A stretch of DNA of 64,000 nt. It comes from JAIYDJ01 sp031400505. GTDB taxonomy: Bacteria > Pseudomonadota > Alphaproteobacteria > Rhodobacterales > Rhodobacteraceae. The notes beneath the pieces are model-generated. The model was not told the DNA's origin, did no database searches, and was given only the letters and a program-made list of their open reading frames with translations. The first letter of the stretch is position 1; each line of letters starts with the position of its first letter. This document shows positions 17,341-25,929 of the stretch, piece by piece. The stretch spans positions 44,342-108,341 of the forward strand of contig JANNPZ010000090.1 of assembly GCA_031400505.1 (NCBI GenBank), written 5' to 3'. Made by a program: the position numbers and the translations under genes.

Positions 17341-17510
17341 ATCTGCATTGGTTGATGCGCATGGCACAATGGGCCCGCAATCCGCCGTCCTGGGGCAGGG
17401 TCAAGCTGGTGCTGGGGGTGGTGGCTGTCTGCGGTGCTCTTGTGGGCATCGAGACGATCTGGGGCTGGCCGGACTGGCTGACGGTGAATGGAAAAGCCTG
17501 GAAACCCTGA
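17337..17510 (+). CDS. Small single-pass membrane protein, 57 residues
   Basis: A short reading frame starting in the ATGA overlap with the hpt stop, so translation is probably coupled. The product begins MNLHWLMRMAQWARNPPSWG, has one clear hydrophobic segment (about residues 23-42, KLVLGVVAVCGALVGIE) and a Trp-rich C-terminal part, IWGWPDWLTVNGKAWKP. I recall near-identical small proteins in the same position in other Rhodobacteraceae, which supports it as a real gene, but no function is known. The positive-inside rule would place the N-terminus in the cytoplasm. Confidence 0.75.
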   Translation: MNLHWLMRMAQWARNPPSWGRVKLVLGVVAVCGALVGIETIWGWPDWLTVNGKAWKP

Positions 17511-17523
17511 GCGCGCTCATGCG

Positions 17524-17556
17524 CGTTACACTTGTGCGTGCATAAGTAGAGTAACG
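17524..17556. promoter_or_regulatory. Inverted repeat CGTTAC-N21-GTAACG before cytochrome gene
   Basis: Two perfect 6-base arms 21 bases apart lie 50 bases before the cytochrome c start, in the only noncoding stretch between hpt and that gene. The inner bases also partly mirror each other (ACTT and AAGT). A dimeric repressor or activator site is possible; no known regulator motif is recognised. Confidence 0.25.
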
Positions 17557-17605
17557 TTGGCGGGTGCCGTATGATCCGGGTGCGCAGCAGTGGCGGAGGA
17601 CGAAA

Positions 17606-18496
17606 ATGCGGAGACTGATCTGGTTGATGCTGGGGCTGGCCTGCATTGGGGTTGCGACAGCTTGGGTGTTGACCGCGCCGTCGCTGCGGCAGTCCGAAAC
17701 GGTGGCCGGGTTGACCGGCGATCCGGTTCCGGGAGAGGCGGTGTTCTGGGCGGCGGGCTGCGCATCATGCCATATGACGCCGGGGGCTGAGGGGGACGCG
17801 CAGATGGTGTTGGCGGGGGGGATGGCGTTTGCCTCGCCATTCGGAACGTTCTATGCGCCGAACATCTCGACCGATGCCATGCAGGGAATTGGCAAATGGA
17901 CCCAGGCCGAGCTTGCGGGGGCGGTCATGGATGGGGTGTCGCCTGCGGGCGCCCACTACTATCCGGCGCTGCCCTACAATGCCTACAACAAGATGACGCC
18001 GCAGGACGTGGCGGATATTGCAGCCTTTCTGACCACCCTGCCCGCCGATGCCACGCCCAGCCGCGCGCATGATGTAGGCTTTCCGTTCAACATCCGCCGC
18101 AGTCTGGGGGGATGGAAGCTGTTGTTCCAAAGCAACGACTGGGTGCTTGCCAACGCAGCCTCGCCCGAAGTTGAACGGGGGCGCTACATCGTCGAGGCGC
18201 TCGAGCATTGCGGCGAGTGCCACACACCGCGCAATGCGCTGGGCGGCCTGGACCGCGGGCGCTGGCTGGGCGGCGCGCCAAGCCCCGATGGCAAGGGGAC
18301 GATCCCCAATATCACGCCGGCGAAACTGACCTGGACCGAAGAAGAGATTGTCGAGTATCTGACCAGCGGCTTCACGCCCGAGTATGATTCGGTCGGCGGG
18401 CCGATGGCCCATGTGGTGGAAAACCTCGCGCGGCTGCCCGAGGCCGATCGGGCGGCGGTAGCGTCCTATCTCAAGGCGGTGCAGGCAGTGCCATGA
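17606..18496 (+). CDS. Dihaem c-type cytochrome
   Basis: 296 residues from the ATG at 17606, which has GGAGGA at good spacing; an upstream ATG at 17564 lacks one. The N-terminus (MRRLIWLMLGLACIGVATAW) is a signal sequence or membrane anchor, placing the protein in the periplasm. Two haem c attachment motifs are seen, CASCH at 52-56 and CGECH at 202-206, each in its own cytochrome c domain, with candidate Met ligands (MTPGAEG and KMTPQD for the first). The layout resembles cytochrome subunits of membrane alcohol or sugar dehydrogenases, but no dehydrogenase gene is adjacent. It overlaps a GST gene by ATGA. Confidence 0.9.
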   Translation: MRRLIWLMLGLACIGVATAWVLTAPSLRQSETVAGLTGDPVPGEAVFWAAGCASCHMTPGAEGDAQMVLAGGMAFASPFGTFYAPNISTDAMQGIGKWTQAELAGAVMDGVSPAGAHYYPALPYNAYNKMTPQDVADIAAFLTTLPADATPSRAHDVGFPFNIRRSLGGWKLLFQSNDWVLANAASPEVERGRYIVEALEHCGECHTPRNALGGLDRGRWLGGAPSPDGKGTIPNITPAKLTWTEEEIVEYLTSGFTPEYDSVGGPMAHVVENLARLPEADRAAVASYLKAVQAVP

Positions 18497-19107
18497 TTCT
18501 GATCGGTCAGTTTGACAGCCCCTTTGTGCGCCGGGTCGCGATCGCGCTGCGGCTATATGGTTTGCCGTTCGAACATCGGCCCTGGTCGGTATTCGGGCAA
18601 GGCCAGGAGGTGCGCGCGCTTAACCCGCTGATGCGGGTGCCGGTGTTGGTGCTAGAGGATGGCACGGCTCTGGCAGACAGCCACATGATGCTGGACTACC
18701 TTGACAATCTGATGCCCGATCCAATGTTTCCGCGCAATGAGCCTGCGCGTCACCGGGCATTGCGGGTGGCGGCCATGGGATGCGGGTTGGCGGACAAGGC
18801 CGTCAGCCTGTTTTACGAACGCCGCCTTCACACCATGATATCGCCGGTCTGGGAGGCGCGCTGCGCCGAACAGATCGCCTCTGTTGCCGCAGCACTTGAC
18901 ACGGAACGGCCCGCCAGCGCGTTCTGGTTTGGCGACCGGATCAGCCATGCCGACATCGCCGTGGCCTGTGCGCTGCGCTTTGTGACCGAGGCTTTGCCGG
19001 GTGTGGTTGACCTCGCGGCCCTTCCGCGACTGCATGATCATTGCGCCCGGCTGGAAGCACTGGCGGTCTTTCGCGAAACCGTCCAGCCCTTTACGGCCCC
19101 CGCCTAG
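18493..19107 (+). CDS. Glutathione S-transferase family protein
   Basis: 204 residues. N-terminal thioredoxin-like GST domain (about 1-78) with FDSPFVRRVAIALRLYGL and a glutathione-binding region NPLMRVPVLVLEDGTALADS, followed by an all-helical C-terminal domain with FWFGDRISHADIAVACALRF. The usual catalytic Ser/Cys position is occupied by Ser10 (FDSPFV). The gene overlaps the cytochrome c gene upstream by ATGA and its 3' end meets lipA (opposite strand) with a 4-base overlap. The physiological substrate is unknown. Confidence 0.88.
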   Translation: MILIGQFDSPFVRRVAIALRLYGLPFEHRPWSVFGQGQEVRALNPLMRVPVLVLEDGTALADSHMMLDYLDNLMPDPMFPRNEPARHRALRVAAMGCGLADKAVSLFYERRLHTMISPVWEARCAEQIASVAAALDTERPASAFWFGDRISHADIAVACALRFVTEALPGVVDLAALPRLHDHCARLEALAVFRETVQPFTAPA

Positions 19108-20054
19108 GCGCGACCCAGACGGGCAAGGCGTGCAGTGCGCAAGGAGGCGAAATCATCGCCCGCATGATAGCTTGACCGTGTCAGGGGCGTGGCCGAAACC
19201 ATCAAGAACCCCTTGCCATAGGCCGCAGCCTCATAGGCCTTGAATTCATCCGGCGTGACAAAACGGTCAACCCGGTGATGTTTCGGGGTGGGTTGCAGAT
19301 ACTGCCCGATCGTCAGGAAATCGACATCGGCCACCCGCATGTCGTCCATCACCTGCCCGACGCCTTGGCGATCCTCGCCCAGACCCACCATGATGCCTGA
19401 CTTGGTAAAGATCTTGGGATCAAGTTCCTTGACGCGCTGCAAAAGCCGCAGCGACGCAAAATAACGCGCGCCCGGACGGACCGTCGGATAGAGCCCGGGC
19501 ACGGTTTCAAGGTTGTGATTGAACACATCGGGTTTGGCCGCGACCACCGTTTCCAGCGCCGAGGGCTGGCATTTCAGAAAATCCGGGGTCAGGATTTCTA
19601 TCGTCGTATCAGGTGCGTGGCGGCGGATGGCGCGGATGGTCATCGCAAAATGCTCGGCCCCGCCATCTTCCAGATCGTCGCGGTCAACCGAGGTGATCAC
19701 GACATGGTTCAGGCCAAGCTGTGCGACGGCCTGCGCGACCTTGGCAGGCTCAAACGGGTTCAGCGCCGCCGGTTTGCCGGTGGCCACATTGCAAAAGGTG
19801 CAGCCACGGGTGCAAATCTCGCCCATGATCATCATGGTGGCGTGGCCCTGGCTCCAGCATTCGCCAACATTGGGGCATCCTGCCTCTTCGCAGACGGTCA
19901 CCAGTTTGCCCGCTCGCAGGATGTCACGGGTTTTCTTGTAACCATCAGAGGTTGGCGCCTTTACCCGGATCCAGTCGGGCTTTTTCGGCTGGGCATTGTC
20001 GGCACGATGAGCCTTTTCGGGATGGCGTTCATCGGGCTGCTTCAGGTCTCGCAA
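19104..20054 (-). CDS. lipA: Lipoyl synthase
   Basis: 316 residues. Radical-SAM enzyme that inserts two sulfurs into protein-bound octanoyl groups. Both iron-sulfur clusters are covered: the auxiliary cluster by CEEAGCPNVGEC (about 54-65) and the radical-SAM cluster by CTRGCTFC (about 81-88). The C-terminal RTARLARLGRA region holds the conserved Arg-Ser-type end (SSYHAGDDF). The best start is a TTG at 20054 with AGGGGGA 8 bases upstream; no better ATG is present. Confidence 0.96.
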   Translation of the reverse strand: MRDLKQPDERHPEKAHRADNAQPKKPDWIRVKAPTSDGYKKTRDILRAGKLVTVCEEAGCPNVGECWSQGHATMMIMGEICTRGCTFCNVATGKPAALNPFEPAKVAQAVAQLGLNHVVITSVDRDDLEDGGAEHFAMTIRAIRRHAPDTTIEILTPDFLKCQPSALETVVAAKPDVFNHNLETVPGLYPTVRPGARYFASLRLLQRVKELDPKIFTKSGIMVGLGEDRQGVGQVMDDMRVADVDFLTIGQYLQPTPKHHRVDRFVTPDEFKAYEAAAYGKGFLMVSATPLTRSSYHAGDDFASLRTARLARLGRA

Positions 20055-20175
20055 CAGAAATTCCCCCTGACATTATCACATCATAGAACTAGGCTTTCAA
20101 GACGGCGAAGGCAACTGGGAGTGTCCAGCGGTCCGGTATGAAAAACAGGCCATGTGGATGGCCAAGGGTGGAATG

Positions 20176-20856
20176 ATGACCAATAAACTGATTGCCGAAG
20201 CATTGGGGACAATGATCCTTGTGCTGTTTGGCTGTGGATCGGCTGTGCTCGCGGGCGCGGATATCGGGTTGACGGGCATTTCGCTGGCTTTCGGGTTGGC
20301 AATTGTTGCGGCAGCCTACGGGCTCGGTGCGATTTCCGGCGCGCATCTGAACCCGGCTGTCAGCCTTGGGATGGTGGCGGCGGGTCGCATGAGCATCAGC
20401 GAGTTTGCAGGATATGCGGTGGCACAATGCGCAGGCGCGCTGATCGGCGCGGGCGTGTTGCTGGCGATTGCCAGCGGCAAGGCAGACTATTCAATCGCAG
20501 TGAACGGGCTGGGGCAGAATGGATATGGCACCGGCTATCTTGGCGAATATTCCCTGATGGCCGCGCTAACTTTTGAAGTCGTGATGACCTTCCTTTTCGT
20601 GACGGTAATCCTTGGGGCCACCGCCTCGGGTGCGCCGGGGGCCATGGCAGGTCTTGCGATCGGTCTGACGCTGGCAGCTATTCACCTTGTCGGCATCAAC
20701 GTGACCGGCGTTTCGGTCAACCCGGCGCGGTCGTTCGGCCCTGCGGTATTTGTTGGCGGTAAGGCGCTGGCCGATCTGTGGGTGTTCATCGTGGCCCCGC
20801 TTGCGGGTGGCGTTCTGGCAGGACTTGCCTATGCGGCCGGTCTGACAAAAGCTTGA
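20176..20856 (+). CDS. aqpZ: Aquaporin Z-type water channel
   Basis: 226 residues with six hydrophobic segments and the two half-helices of the aquaporin fold: GAHLNPAVSLG around residue 59 and SVNPARSFGPAV around residue 181, each with NPA. The second NPA is followed by Arg and the overall sequence follows the AqpZ rather than the GlpF pattern (no Asp after the second NPAR), so water is the likely substrate. An ATG three bases earlier (20173) is an equal choice; AAGG is 8 bases before the chosen one. It stands alone and is followed by a strong terminator. Confidence 0.93.
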   Translation: MTNKLIAEALGTMILVLFGCGSAVLAGADIGLTGISLAFGLAIVAAAYGLGAISGAHLNPAVSLGMVAAGRMSISEFAGYAVAQCAGALIGAGVLLAIASGKADYSIAVNGLGQNGYGTGYLGEYSLMAALTFEVVMTFLFVTVILGATASGAPGAMAGLAIGLTLAAIHLVGINVTGVSVNPARSFGPAVFVGGKALADLWVFIVAPLAGGVLAGLAYAAGLTKA

Positions 20857-20869
20857 CCACAGCTAAAGC

Positions 20870-20906
20870 GACAAGGCCGGGGCGTGACGAGCGCCCCGGC
20901 CTTGTC
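20870..20906. terminator. Bidirectional hairpin between aqpZ and the DUF6456 gene
   Basis: A perfect 15-base GC-rich inverted repeat with a 7-base loop (TGACGAG). It lies 14 bases after aqpZ and abuts the stop of the opposite-strand DUF6456 gene, so it can end both transcripts. The uridine run on the plus strand is short. Confidence 0.85.
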
Positions 20907-22121
20907 TTATCCGATCAGCGGACCTGACCGGCCATAAGCCTCGTCATAGTGGCGACGCAGCCGCATAAGTGCGATGCGAAGCACGATCTTGCCCGACCGG
21001 GCCGCCCAACCCATGCGACGCTCGGCAGCCTCGATCCCCTCAAGAAAGCAGCAGACCCGCAGCACAACATCGCCAAGCCCCGGCCCCAGATCGCGCAAGG
21101 CCAGCGCCACGCGGTCACGCGCGGCACCACTGCCGCCACCTCCGACATCCGGGCGAAAACCACCGCGGTCACCCGGGGTCAGAAAACGATCCCAGTTTTG
21201 CGTGACCCGCGGACCCATCTGCGCCGCCTCGAAATCCTCGCGCAGACGTTCCGCCGCCTCGATCAGTTCGGTTTCCAGAAAGGGCTTGCCGTCCTTGTCG
21301 CGCCGCCGCCCCAACGCAGCAACCGGACTTTCCGCAAGGTTATAGCGCAGCTTGCGCGGCCCGTCTTCGGTGGCAACATCGCGTTCCTCCCAGTCGCGAT
21401 GCTGGTTTGCAAACGGGGTCGCAGCGTCTGCCATCCCCAAAGCCGGATCTCCGCCCCCGGCTTCGCTGTCCATCATGCGCTTTAACGCGAGCCTGCCGGT
21501 GGCCGTCATTTCATAGCTGGTCACCCGCCCGGCCTTGCGGCACACGATCCAGTCTTTCAGTGCAAAAGCCTGCGCCACAACGCGGTCCATCACACCGGTA
21601 CGTGCCGTGCGGCCATCCGGATATTCGCGAAGAACCACGGCCTTTTCCATGTCTGGGGCTATGGCCAGCACGGCTCCGGGTTCGGCCAGGCGGCGAAGGA
21701 TTCGGCGACCTTCGCGCAAAAGAACAGCGTCGTCGATGGTAAGGGTCTGAGTGCGAAGTGGTGCGGACATCGGCATTTCCTTTTTGCAGTAAGGGTCATC
21801 TGGCTGGTCGGCAGACCGACGGTGCATTTGGGCCGCGCCACGCGACAGCGCCGCAAGCGCCTCGTCCATCAAGGGATCATCGCGCCGATACTCATAGCGA
21901 CGCACCTGGCGCAACACCGTCGAGGCATGGCACCCTTTGTGGCGCGCCAACGCCCGCAGGCTCAGGCCATCGTCGGTGTGATGCAGGTAAAGGCGCACGG
22001 CATCAGGCACCCAGGCGGGCAGTCCGGAAACGACAGAAAGACTCGCAGGCATTTCGTGCTCCCGCACCCCGGTATCCGGCATAGCCAGCCGTTCTTGCAC
22101 TTTTGCAACCCTGAGATTCAT
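20907..22121 (-). CDS. Helix-turn-helix protein with DUF6456 domain
   Basis: 404 residues. The N-terminal third has an HTH-like stretch (LSLRALARHKGCHASTVLRQ, about 54-73), a linker with a second winged-helix-like segment near 125-215 (VMDRVVAQAFALKDWIVCRK, MTATGRLALKRMM), and the C-terminal region about 270-400 matches my memory of DUF6456, with TQNWDRFLTPGDRGGF and LRDLGPGLGDVVLRVCCFLEG. This looks like a DNA-binding regulator typical of alphaproteobacteria; no target is known. The outer ATG at 22121 is used, but the ATG at 22052 has a better Shine-Dalgarno (GGGAG) and gives 381 residues. It is divergent from the DUF6477 gene. Confidence 0.8.
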   Translation of the reverse strand: MNLRVAKVQERLAMPDTGVREHEMPASLSVVSGLPAWVPDAVRLYLHHTDDGLSLRALARHKGCHASTVLRQVRRYEYRRDDPLMDEALAALSRGAAQMHRRSADQPDDPYCKKEMPMSAPLRTQTLTIDDAVLLREGRRILRRLAEPGAVLAIAPDMEKAVVLREYPDGRTARTGVMDRVVAQAFALKDWIVCRKAGRVTSYEMTATGRLALKRMMDSEAGGGDPALGMADAATPFANQHRDWEERDVATEDGPRKLRYNLAESPVAALGRRRDKDGKPFLETELIEAAERLREDFEAAQMGPRVTQNWDRFLTPGDRGGFRPDVGGGGSGAARDRVALALRDLGPGLGDVVLRVCCFLEGIEAAERRMGWAARSGKIVLRIALMRLRRHYDEAYGRSGPLIG

Positions 22122-22271
22122 TCGTTACCTATTAATTAAAATTGAGGGCTTTCACGATAATTGTTTCTAATTCCTAAACAAAGGCAATGTCAGCGCGCGC
22201 AGGAAACGACAAGTTAGCAACGCCCGGTTGTATTGATGCAATCTCTGGTTCTTGACAACCCGGAGACCGAC
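22122..22271. promoter_or_regulatory. AT-rich divergent promoter region, DUF6456/DUF6477
   Basis: 150 bases between divergent starts; the first 70 are much richer in A/T than their surroundings (ATTAATTAAAATT at about 22130-22142, TAATTGTTTCTAATTCCTAA further on), as expected for divergent promoters. A GATTC, which fits the CcrM target GANTC, lies just inside the minus-strand gene at about 22114-22118. Confidence 0.45.
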
Positions 22272-22559
22272 ATGACCGATTTTCGCACCATTCTTGCCGA
22301 CCTGCGCCGCCCTCGGCTGCTTATCCGCGCCGCGCGCTGTGGCTTGGGTGACTATCGCCGCGAACGGGACCTGCGCAGATTGATCGACGGGATTGCCCCG
22401 CCGGAACGCAGCCTGACACGGTTGATGTGCGAGGAAGAAAGGATCGAGGCGATCCGGCGCAGCGGCGATGCCAGCTATCCGGTGGCCCGGCATGTCGAGG
22501 TGCTGATCGCCATGATGGGTGAAGTCCGGCTTTTGCCCCGGCTCGACGCGGCGGTGTAA
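22272..22559 (+). CDS. DUF6477 family protein
   Basis: 95 residues, beginning MTDFRTILADLRRPRLLIRA, which I recognise as the Rhodobacterales family DUF6477. The product is basic and mostly helical, with RRERDLRRLIDGI near the middle and an Arg/Glu-rich segment (MCEEERIEAIRRSGDA). The start is the ATG at 22272 with GGAG upstream; a longer frame from 22233 has no such signal. The gene is divergent from the DUF6456 regulator, a pairing I believe recurs in this order. Function unknown. Confidence 0.75.
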   Translation: MTDFRTILADLRRPRLLIRAARCGLGDYRRERDLRRLIDGIAPPERSLTRLMCEEERIEAIRRSGDASYPVARHVEVLIAMMGEVRLLPRLDAAV

Positions 22560-22626
22560 CGAATTCGGCCCGCGGGGATACCTCGCGGGCCGTCGTTGCC
22601 AACCGTCCGACAGTCACCTGCTGGTT

Positions 22627-24168
22627 TCAGACAAACGCGTCGGGCATTTCGGATTTGCGTCGCGCAACATAGTCGTCCAGCGCCTCGCGTACTCCCTCAT
22701 CCAGCGCGGGCGCCTGATAGTCGCCAAGCATCTTGGTCACCCGCTCACCCGCAAGGGCTTGCGTGTCGCGCGCGCCTTCTTCGTACCAGGTCTCGAACGG
22801 CTTGTAGTCAAAGAGATCGCTGCGCCAGAATGCCGCCTTGAAATTGGCCTGTGTGTGCTCGCAACCCAGGAAATGCCCCCCCGGCCCCACCTCGCGCAGC
22901 GCGTCCATGCCTTGGCCGTTTTCATCCATGATGATCCCCTTGGCGAGGTGATGCAGCGTGCCCAACTGATCTGCGTCCATCACGAATTTCTCGTAACTGC
23001 TCACCAGCCCGCCTTCCAGCCATCCACAGGCGTGCAACATGAAGTTGACCCCCGCAAGCAGCGCCATGTTCAGGCTGTTCGCCGTCTCGTAAGCCGCCTG
23101 CGCATCGGGCAGCTTGGACCCGCAGAACGCCCCGCCCGACCGGTACGGCAGGTTCATCCGTCGCGCCAACTGCCCCGCGCCATAGGTGATATGCGCCGCC
23201 TCAGGCGTCCCAAAGGTCGGCGCACCGGAGTTCATGTCGATCGAGGTCACGAACGCGCCAAAAATCACCGGCGCACCGGGGCGTACCAGTTGCGAATAGG
23301 CCACCCCGGCCAGTACCTCGGCCAGCACCTGCGTCAGCGTGCCTGCGACCGTCACCGGCGCCATCGCGCCCCCCACGATGAACGGGCTGATGATCGCGGC
23401 CTGACCCGCCTTCGCATAAACCTCCAGCGCGCCCATCATGATCCCGTCAAAGGTCAGGGGCGAGTTGATATTGATGAGTGAGGTCATCACCGTGTTCTGA
23501 TCGACGAAATCCGCCCCGAACAGGATCTTCGACATCTCGACTGAATCGGCAGCCCGGCTGGGCTCGGTCACAGACCCCATATAGGGCTTGTCCGACAGCA
23601 CCATATGGGCATGCAGCATGTCCAGATGCCGCTTGTTGACCGGAACATCCGTAGGCTCGCACACGGTGCCGCCGGAATGGTGCAGCCACTTGCTCATATA
23701 GCCCAGCTTCACGAAGTTCCGGAAATCATGGATTGTCGCATAGCGTCGCCCACCAGCCGCGTCGCGCACAAATGGTGGACCATAGACCGGCGCCAGCACC
23801 AGATTGCGCCCGCCCACCTCCACATTGCGCTCGGCGTTGCGGGCATGTTGTGTAAAGGCGCCGGGGGCGGTCTTGCACAGCCGGCGCGCAAGCCCGCGCG
23901 GAATATGCACCCTCTCGCCCTTTACATCGGCTCCTGCCGCTCTCCAAAGCGCCAAAGCCATCGGGTTTTCGATGAAGTTGACCCCGATCTCTTCCAGAAC
24001 CGTATCGGCGTTCCATTCGATGATTTGCAAAGCTTCTTCGTTCAGGATCTCGAAGTTCGGAATGTTGCGTGAAATGAACCTGGCCGACTCAAAGCTGACC
24101 GCCGTGCGCTCTGCCCGCCGCGCCCCGCCGCCGCCGCCCCGCGCCCTGCGCCCAACTACCTCATTCAT
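22627..24168 (-). CDS. MttB-family methyltransferase without pyrrolysine
   Basis: 513 residues from the ATG at 24168 (MNEVVGRRARGGGGG). MttB relatives move a methyl group from a methylated amine to a corrinoid protein. True trimethylamine enzymes need an in-frame TAG (pyrrolysine); none occurs here, so this belongs to the large non-Pyl group that includes the glycine betaine enzyme MtgB. Family segments: FISRNIPNFEILNEEALQII, ADTVLEEIGVNFIENP, and GLVSSYEKFVMDADQLG. The N-terminus has a run of five glycines followed by Ala-Arg-Arg. No corrinoid protein or activase gene is adjacent. The substrate is not determined; a methylated-amine osmolyte is the reasonable guess. Confidence 0.85.
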   Translation of the reverse strand: MNEVVGRRARGGGGGARRAERTAVSFESARFISRNIPNFEILNEEALQIIEWNADTVLEEIGVNFIENPMALALWRAAGADVKGERVHIPRGLARRLCKTAPGAFTQHARNAERNVEVGGRNLVLAPVYGPPFVRDAAGGRRYATIHDFRNFVKLGYMSKWLHHSGGTVCEPTDVPVNKRHLDMLHAHMVLSDKPYMGSVTEPSRAADSVEMSKILFGADFVDQNTVMTSLININSPLTFDGIMMGALEVYAKAGQAAIISPFIVGGAMAPVTVAGTLTQVLAEVLAGVAYSQLVRPGAPVIFGAFVTSIDMNSGAPTFGTPEAAHITYGAGQLARRMNLPYRSGGAFCGSKLPDAQAAYETANSLNMALLAGVNFMLHACGWLEGGLVSSYEKFVMDADQLGTLHHLAKGIIMDENGQGMDALREVGPGGHFLGCEHTQANFKAAFWRSDLFDYKPFETWYEEGARDTQALAGERVTKMLGDYQAPALDEGVREALDDYVARRKSEMPDAFV

Positions 24169-24283
24169 CTTCGCCTCCGCTGTTTTGCAGCCCTTATGCC
24201 GCCCTGCCCCGGCATCTTGCGCCCCATAATCGTCGCATGATCTCCAAAAGCGACATCGCTCAAGCCTCAAAACGACTCCGCCT

Positions 24284-24331
24284 CATCATCTGTTCATAAA
24301 TATCCCGGGGGTCCGGGGGCTGGCCCCCGGC
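24284..24331 (+). repeat. Recurrent intergenic hairpin element, copy A
   Basis: Begins CATCATCTGTTCATAAATA followed by TCCCGGGGGTC and then a perfect 8-base stem (CCGGGGGC / GCCCCCGG). Lies between divergent mttB-like and guaA genes, where a terminator would not be expected to serve either neighbour. Related copies are at 39260, 48291, 51571 and 58078. Confidence 0.7.
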
Positions 24332-24372
24332 TTGCGGCTTGCGAATTCCGCCGGCTCTTAGTAATCGAACCC

Positions 24373-25929
24373 ATGACCCAACATGACCGCCTTCTGATCA
24401 TCGATTTCGGCAGCCAGGTGACGCAACTGATCGCGCGCCGCCTGCGAGAGTTAAACGTCTATTGTGAAATTCACCCTTTCAACAAAGTTGACGCCGCATT
24501 TCTTGCCGCTTTCGCCCCGCGTGCCGTGATCTTTTCGGGCGGCCCCGCCAGCGTGTTTGCGGATGGCGCGCCAATGCCCCCCGCAGAGGTGTTTGATCTC
24601 GGCGTACCGATCTTGGGTATTTGCTATGGCCAGCAAGTCATGATGCATCTGCTTGGCGGCCGGGTCGAACGCGGGCACAACACGGCAGAGTTCGGGCGCG
24701 CCTATGTGACCCCGCAGCCAGTCACATCACCACTGCTCGAGGGCTGGTTTGCCGATGGGCTCGAACAAGTCTGGATGAGCCACGGCGATCATGTATCGGA
24801 AATTGCACCAGGATTTCAGGTTTTCGGCACATCGCCCAATGCGCCATTTGCCATAACGGCCGATCCCGTCCGCCAGTTCTATGCCGTGCAGTTTCATCCC
24901 GAGGTGCACCATACCCCCAAGGGCGCGCGGCTTTATGAAAACTTCGTGCGGCTTGCGGGATTTACCGGCGACTGGACGATGGGTGCCTACCGCGCAAAGG
25001 CGGTTGCGAAAATTCGCGCGCAGGTGGGCGACGCCAAGGTGATCTGCGCATTGTCGGGCGGGGTGGACAGTTCGGTGGCGGCCGTGCTGATCCACGAAGC
25101 GATCGGCGACCAGCTGACCTGCGTGTTTGTCGATCACGGCCTTTTGCGGTTGGGCGAGGCGGATCAGGTTTTGACCATGTTCCTAGATACTTACAACATT
25201 CCGTTAATCCACGCGAGCGAGTCTGACCTGTTTCTGGGCGCACTTGCCGGGGTGTCCGACCCCGAGGTGAAACGCAAGACGATCGGCCGCCTGTTCATCG
25301 ATGTCTTTCAAAAGCATGCGACGGCCGTTGGCGGCGCGATGTTTCTGGCACAAGGCACGCTTTACCCGGATGTAATCGAAAGCGTTTCCGTCAGTGGTGG
25401 CCCCTCCGCCACCATCAAATCGCACCATAATGTCGGTGGTCTGCCCGAAAAAATGGGGCTGAAGCTGGTTGAACCCCTGCGCGAGCTGTTCAAGGATGAA
25501 GTGCGCGCTTTGGGTCGCGAGTTGGGCCTGCCCGAACCGTTCATCCGCCGCCACCCCTTCCCCGGTCCCGGTCTAGCCATCCGCTGCCCCGGCGAGATCA
25601 CACCTGAAAAGCTCGATATCCTGCGCCGTGCCGATGCCGTTTATATCGACCAGATCCGCAGACACGGGCTTTATGACGAGATCTGGCAGGCTTTCGCGGC
25701 AATCCTGCCGATGAAAACCGTGGGCGTGATGGGCGACGGGCGGACGTATGACTATGCGCTGGCGCTGCGGGCAGTCACCAGCGTCGATGGGATGACTGCG
25801 GACTATTATCCGTTCACCCATGAATTTCTGGGCGAAACCGCGACGCGGATCATCAACGAAGTGTCGGGTGTCAACCGGGTATTCTACGACTGCACCAGCA
25901 AACCGCCCGGAACCATCGAACTGGAATGA
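24373..25929 (+). CDS. guaA: GMP synthase (glutamine-hydrolysing)
   Basis: 518 residues, the standard length. Makes GMP from XMP with glutamine nitrogen. Class I glutamine amidotransferase domain 1-195 with the nucleophile in GICYGQQ (Cys about 83) and QFHPEVHHT for the His/Glu; ATP pyrophosphatase domain with the P-loop SGGVDSSVAA (about 226-235); C-terminal dimerisation domain with RRHPFPGPGLAIR (about 392-404) and the terminal sequence KPPGTIELE. Overlaps the downstream small monooxygenase gene by ATGA. Confidence 0.97.
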   Translation: MTQHDRLLIIDFGSQVTQLIARRLRELNVYCEIHPFNKVDAAFLAAFAPRAVIFSGGPASVFADGAPMPPAEVFDLGVPILGICYGQQVMMHLLGGRVERGHNTAEFGRAYVTPQPVTSPLLEGWFADGLEQVWMSHGDHVSEIAPGFQVFGTSPNAPFAITADPVRQFYAVQFHPEVHHTPKGARLYENFVRLAGFTGDWTMGAYRAKAVAKIRAQVGDAKVICALSGGVDSSVAAVLIHEAIGDQLTCVFVDHGLLRLGEADQVLTMFLDTYNIPLIHASESDLFLGALAGVSDPEVKRKTIGRLFIDVFQKHATAVGGAMFLAQGTLYPDVIESVSVSGGPSATIKSHHNVGGLPEKMGLKLVEPLRELFKDEVRALGRELGLPEPFIRRHPFPGPGLAIRCPGEITPEKLDILRRADAVYIDQIRRHGLYDEIWQAFAAILPMKTVGVMGDGRTYDYALALRAVTSVDGMTADYYPFTHEFLGETATRIINEVSGVNRVFYDCTSKPPGTIELE

